From MFD01213-c1 sp963704405 (lineage in GTDB: Bacteria; Planctomycetota; Phycisphaerae; Tepidisphaerales; Tepidisphaeraceae), in assembly GCA_963704405.1 (NCBI GenBank), contig OY969903.1, positions 248,001-312,000 of the forward strand: a stretch of 64,000 bases of DNA, read 5' to 3'. The position numbers were made by a program, and so were the translations under genes. Shown here one piece after another: positions 61,189-64,000 of this stretch. The first letter of the stretch is position 1. The number at the start of each line of letters is the position of its first letter. The notes beneath the pieces are model-generated. The model saw only the letters and a program-made list of their open reading frames with translations, made no database searches and was not told where the DNA came from.

Positions 61189-61953
61189 ATGAACCTGCCG
61201 GCTCGCCAGCGTCATGAACGAATCCTCGCCGCTTTGTACGATGAGCGGCATGTGACCGCCAAGGATCTGGCGGTGAACATGGACGTTTCGGAGGCGACGG
61301 TTCGGCGGGATTTGAAGGAGCTGGCGGAGACGGGACAGATCGAACTGGTTTATGGCGGCGCGACGCTGCGGCGGCCTTCGGACTTCTCTTTCCGGTCAAA
61401 GGGAAGTCGAAACGTCGAGGCCAAACGCATCATCGGCCGCCTGGCGGCGGATCTGGTCGCGGACGACAGCCAAATCTTTCTGGATTCCGGCACCACCTGC
61501 TTTGAGATGATTCCGTATCTCAAGGCCCGCAAGCGGTTGTCGATCATCGTCTCTTCCGCCCGGCTGGCACTGGAACTGGATGGGCCGGGGCTGTCGGTCA
61601 TTTTGCTCGGCGGGCAGTATCGACCCGACCGCATGGACACCATCGGCCCGCTGGCGACGGCAACGCTGGATCAGCTTCGCGGGTTTGTGAGCTTCATCGG
61701 CGCAGACGGGGTCGATATGGAATTCGGCCCGGCGGCGGCGGACATCGAGAGCGCGGATCTGAATCGCCGAGCGGTGAAGAATGCCCGGCAGACGGTTTTG
61801 CTGGTGGATCGAACCAAGTTTGCGACGCCTTCGCTGGCGAAGATTGTGGATTGGGATCTGGTTAACCGCGTGGTGACCGATCGCCGACCGACACCGGAGT
61901 GGATGGATTTCCTGAGTGGTAAGGGAATTCAGGTGGATTTTGAAGAAGATTGA
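61189..61953 (+). CDS. DeoR family transcriptional regulator
   Basis: 254 residues. The N-terminal winged helix-turn-helix has RQRHERILAALYDERHV, VTAKDLAVNMDVSEATVRRDLKEL and IELVYGGAT. The C-terminal sugar-phosphate sensing domain has IFLDSGTTCFEMIPYL, LSVILLGGQYRP and VLLVDRTKF. It lies between E2 (divergent, 190 bp) and E1 (same strand, 122 bp) and is the obvious regulator of both sides. The effector is probably a phosphorylated sugar intermediate. The AGGTGA site is six bases from the ATG. No clear operator could be fixed in 60996-61188. Confidence 0.92.
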   Translation: MNLPARQRHERILAALYDERHVTAKDLAVNMDVSEATVRRDLKELAETGQIELVYGGATLRRPSDFSFRSKGSRNVEAKRIIGRLAADLVADDSQIFLDSGTTCFEMIPYLKARKRLSIIVSSARLALELDGPGLSVILLGGQYRPDRMDTIGPLATATLDQLRGFVSFIGADGVDMEFGPAAADIESADLNRRAVKNARQTVLLVDRTKFATPSLAKIVDWDLVNRVVTDRRPTPEWMDFLSGKGIQVDFEED

Positions 61954-61957
61954 AGAT

Positions 61958-62064
61958 GTCCGTTGTCAGTGGTCCGTTGTCCGTCGCGGGGCGATGAAAG
62001 AACAACGGGCCCGGCAGTGAATGAGCAACGGACACCTGACAGCTAAAGACAGACAACTGACAAA
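61958..62064. repeat. Heptameric tandem repeats in inverted arrangement (GTCCGTT / GACAACT type)
   Basis: GTC-(C/A)GT units begin at 61958, 61965, 61972 and 61979. GAC units begin at 62031, 62038, (62045 degenerate), 62052 and 62059. Exact 7-nt period; the two sides are inverted complements of the same consensus as at 26026-26175. It fills the gap between the DeoR stop and the E1 ribosome site (GGAG at 62067). Confidence 0.8.
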
Positions 62065-62075
62065 TTGGAGCCTCC

Positions 62076-64000
62076 ATGCCTAAGAGTTTGATGATTGATC
62101 CGGTGGAATCTCGCCAGAGCGGACAGATTACTTTTGCGCCGATCCCGGTGAATCAGTATAGCAAGTCGATCGGCGACGAACTGGCCGGAGGGCGGTTCAC
62201 CAAGGCGGATCTGCTGCGCATTCAGCGGGACATGGAGGTCATTCGCGCGTTTGAGAACATGCTGAATGAGATCAAGCTGCGCGGAAACTATAAAGGAATC
62301 GAATATAACCATCGCGGGCCGGCGCATCTTTCGATTGGGCAGGAAGCTTCGGCGGTGGGGCAGGCTTATCTGCTGGGGGTGGATGATCATATTTATGGAA
62401 GCCACCGCAGCCACGGGGAGATTCTGGCGAAGGGGCTGTCGGCGATTCATAAGCTGAGTGATGATGCGCTGCTGAACATCATGCGGAATTATTTTGGCGG
62501 GGATGCGCTGCGCGTTGTTGAGAAAGATGCGAAAGGATCAGTGAAAGACCTGGCGACGGACTTTTTGATTTACGGCGCGCTGGCGGAGATTTTTGCGCGG
62601 GAGCCGGGATTTAATAAGGGGTTGGGCGGGTCGATGCATGCCTTTTTCCCGCCGTTCGGGATCATGCCGAACAATGCGATTGTAGGCGGGTCGGGGGACA
62701 TCAGCGTGGGGGCGGCGCTGTTTAAGCATGTGAATAAGAAACCGGGAATTGTGATTGCGAATATCGGTGATGCGTCGGCGGGCTGCGGGCCGGTATGGGA
62801 AGGGATCTGCTTTGCGACGATGGATCAGTTCAAGCTGCTGTGGGATGAGGCGCATCGCGGGGGACTGCCGCTGATTATTAATTTCGTGAATAACTTTTAT
62901 GGCATGGGCGGCCAACCCGTCGGTGAAACGATGGGCTTTAAGATGCTGGCGCGTTTGGGCGCCGGTGTGAACCCCGAGCAGATGCATGCCGAGCGCATTG
63001 ACGGATATAGCCCGCTGGCCGTGATTGATGCGATTGCGCGGAAGAAGCAAATCCTGGAAGACGGGGATGGGCCGGTGCTGATGGATACGGTGACATACCG
63101 ATTTTCTGGGCATTCGCCTTCGGATGCGTCGAGCTATCGCGAGAAGGCGGAGATTGACGCGTGGCAGAAACAGGATTCGCTGATCACTTATGCGCTGCAG
63201 CTTGTGGAGGCGAAGATTACGACACGGGCGGACCTGGATGCGGTGAAGGAAGGGGCGGAGGCGCTGATTTTCAAGGCGTTTCAGAAGGCGGTGGATTTGA
63301 ACATCAGTCCGCGGGCGGATTTGAAGAAGACAAACAATCTGCTCGAGCGGACGATGTTTTCGAATACGAAGGTGGAGTCGCTGGATACCAGCCGCAAGCC
63401 CGAAGCGCTGCTGACGAAGGAAGAGAATCCGCGCGTGAAACAACTGGCGCAGCGCAGCCGGTCGGCGACGGATGACAAGGGGGCGAAGCTCCCGAAGAGC
63501 AAGTGCATCGGGATTCGAGATGCACTGTTTGAGTCGATCTTTGATCGGTTTTACACCGATCCGACGCTGATCGCGTACGGCGAAGAAAACCGCGACTGGG
63601 GCGGGGCATTTGCGGTGTATCGCGGGATGACCGAAGCGCTGCCGTACCATCGGCTGTTTAATTCGCCGATCAGCGAGGCGGCGATTATCGGGACGGCGGT
63701 GGGTTACGCGCTGGAAGGCGGGCGGGCGCTGGTGGAATTGATGTATTGCGATTTCATGGGCCGGGCCGGTGATGAATTGTTTAACCAGCTCGCCAAGTGG
63801 CAATCGATGTCGGGCGGACTGCTGAAGATGCCGGTGGTCGTTCGCGTGAGCGTGGGTTCGAAGTATGGCGCTCAGCACAGCCAGGATTGGTCGAGCATGT
63901 GCGCTCACATTCCGGGATTGAAAGTCGTGTTCCCGGCGACGCCTTATGACGCCAAGGGGCTGATGAATTCAGCGCTGACGGGCACCGACCCCGTCATCTT
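62076..64000 (+). CDS. Fused alpha/beta 2-oxoacid dehydrogenase E1 (thiamine diphosphate), truncated by window end
   Basis: At least 641 residues, open to the window edge, with GGAG five bases before the ATG. The alpha part: IEYNHRGPAHLSIGQEASAVG, DDHIYGSHRSHGEILAKGLS, GGSMHAFFPPFGIMPNNAIVGG and the TPP-binding region NIGDASAGCGPVWEG ... NNFYG, then YRFSGHSPSDASSYR. From about residue 490 the beta part starts: CIGIRDALFESIFDRFYTDP, IAYGEENRDWGGAFAVYRG, SPISEAAIIGTAVG, MYCDFMGRAGDELFNQLAKW and MSVG-type GSKYGAQHSQDWSSM. Typical of acetoin, pyruvate or branched-chain oxoacid dehydrogenases. It partners E2 and E3 on the other strand. The exact oxoacid is unknown. Confidence 0.93.
   Translation, partial: MPKSLMIDPVESRQSGQITFAPIPVNQYSKSIGDELAGGRFTKADLLRIQRDMEVIRAFENMLNEIKLRGNYKGIEYNHRGPAHLSIGQEASAVGQAYLLGVDDHIYGSHRSHGEILAKGLSAIHKLSDDALLNIMRNYFGGDALRVVEKDAKGSVKDLATDFLIYGALAEIFAREPGFNKGLGGSMHAFFPPFGIMPNNAIVGGSGDISVGAALFKHVNKKPGIVIANIGDASAGCGPVWEGICFATMDQFKLLWDEAHRGGLPLIINFVNNFYGMGGQPVGETMGFKMLARLGAGVNPEQMHAERIDGYSPLAVIDAIARKKQILEDGDGPVLMDTVTYRFSGHSPSDASSYREKAEIDAWQKQDSLITYALQLVEAKITTRADLDAVKEGAEALIFKAFQKAVDLNISPRADLKKTNNLLERTMFSNTKVESLDTSRKPEALLTKEENPRVKQLAQRSRSATDDKGAKLPKSKCIGIRDALFESIFDRFYTDPTLIAYGEENRDWGGAFAVYRGMTEALPYHRLFNSPISEAAIIGTAVGYALEGGRALVELMYCDFMGRAGDELFNQLAKWQSMSGGLLKMPVVVRVSVGSKYGAQHSQDWSSMCAHIPGLKVVFPATPYDAKGLMNSALTGTDPVI

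Overview
The window is a high-GC chromosomal segment of a planctomycete, most likely class Phycisphaerae (Tepidisphaera/Humisphaera-like; the exact lineage is inference). The signs are a PVC-superphylum signature small basic protein (7717-8076), an LpxC-FabZ fusion, a DUF1080 secreted protein, a LEPR-XLL-type N-terminal motif on a secreted beta-propeller protein, a prepilin-like protein with the planctomycete N-terminus and C-terminal DGH segment, and an ECF sigma factor paired with a HEAT-repeat anti-sigma-like partner. Long open frames opposite real genes are common because of the GC bias and were left out. I recognised no rRNA, complete tRNA, riboswitch or CRISPR array.

Layout. 1-6.6 kb: envelope lipoprotein with TPR-like repeats and an ECF sigma operon with a candidate autoregulated promoter. 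6.6-11 kb: DUF1080 protein, PVC signature protein, frameshifted aminotransferase, secreted protein of unknown role. 11.4-12.4 kb: three small gene cassettes separated by attC-like sites, an integron cassette cluster with no integrase in view. 12.7-20.3 kb (minus strand): ruvC, cysS with an abnormal KMSKS region, a sigma54-type response regulator with a hybrid histidine kinase, and an orphan ureE. 20.5-31.3 kb: metF, a SurA-like foldase, a lipid A block (Gfo/Idh oxidoreductase, lpxA, lpxC-fabZ), thyX and a LOG-family protein. 31.4-33.8 kb: an IS4-family insertion sequence with 11-bp target duplication, inserted in one of two inverted copies of a ~250-bp repeat, next to a tandem repeat. 33.9-52.2 kb: housekeeping genes (RidA, aldo/keto reductase, Anbu proteasome-like peptidase and its transglutaminase-like companion, thiL-tsaE, dnaK, sucD) with several strong terminators. 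52.3-64 kb: a divergent catabolic cluster. On the minus strand it has E2, E3, a PHP-domain protein, a class II aldolase/short-chain dehydrogenase fusion and a large zinc alcohol dehydrogenase; on the plus strand a DeoR regulator and a fused E1 that runs off the window.

The most unusual content is in the non-coding and mobile fraction. It includes the integron cassettes, whose own ends match one another. A GxxExxY nuclease gene lies between ~40-bp inverted arms inside the catabolic operon. Heptameric short tandem repeats (exact 7-nt period) occur at several loci, including one read through in frame as a 7-residue-period linker in E2. A near-perfect ~68-bp inverted repeat supplies the 3' end of the Anbu gene.

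Nine otherwise intact genes, including dnaK, are broken by a single small frame change. This pattern suggests indel errors in the assembly rather than nine pseudogenes, so I annotate them as single genes and mark the break.
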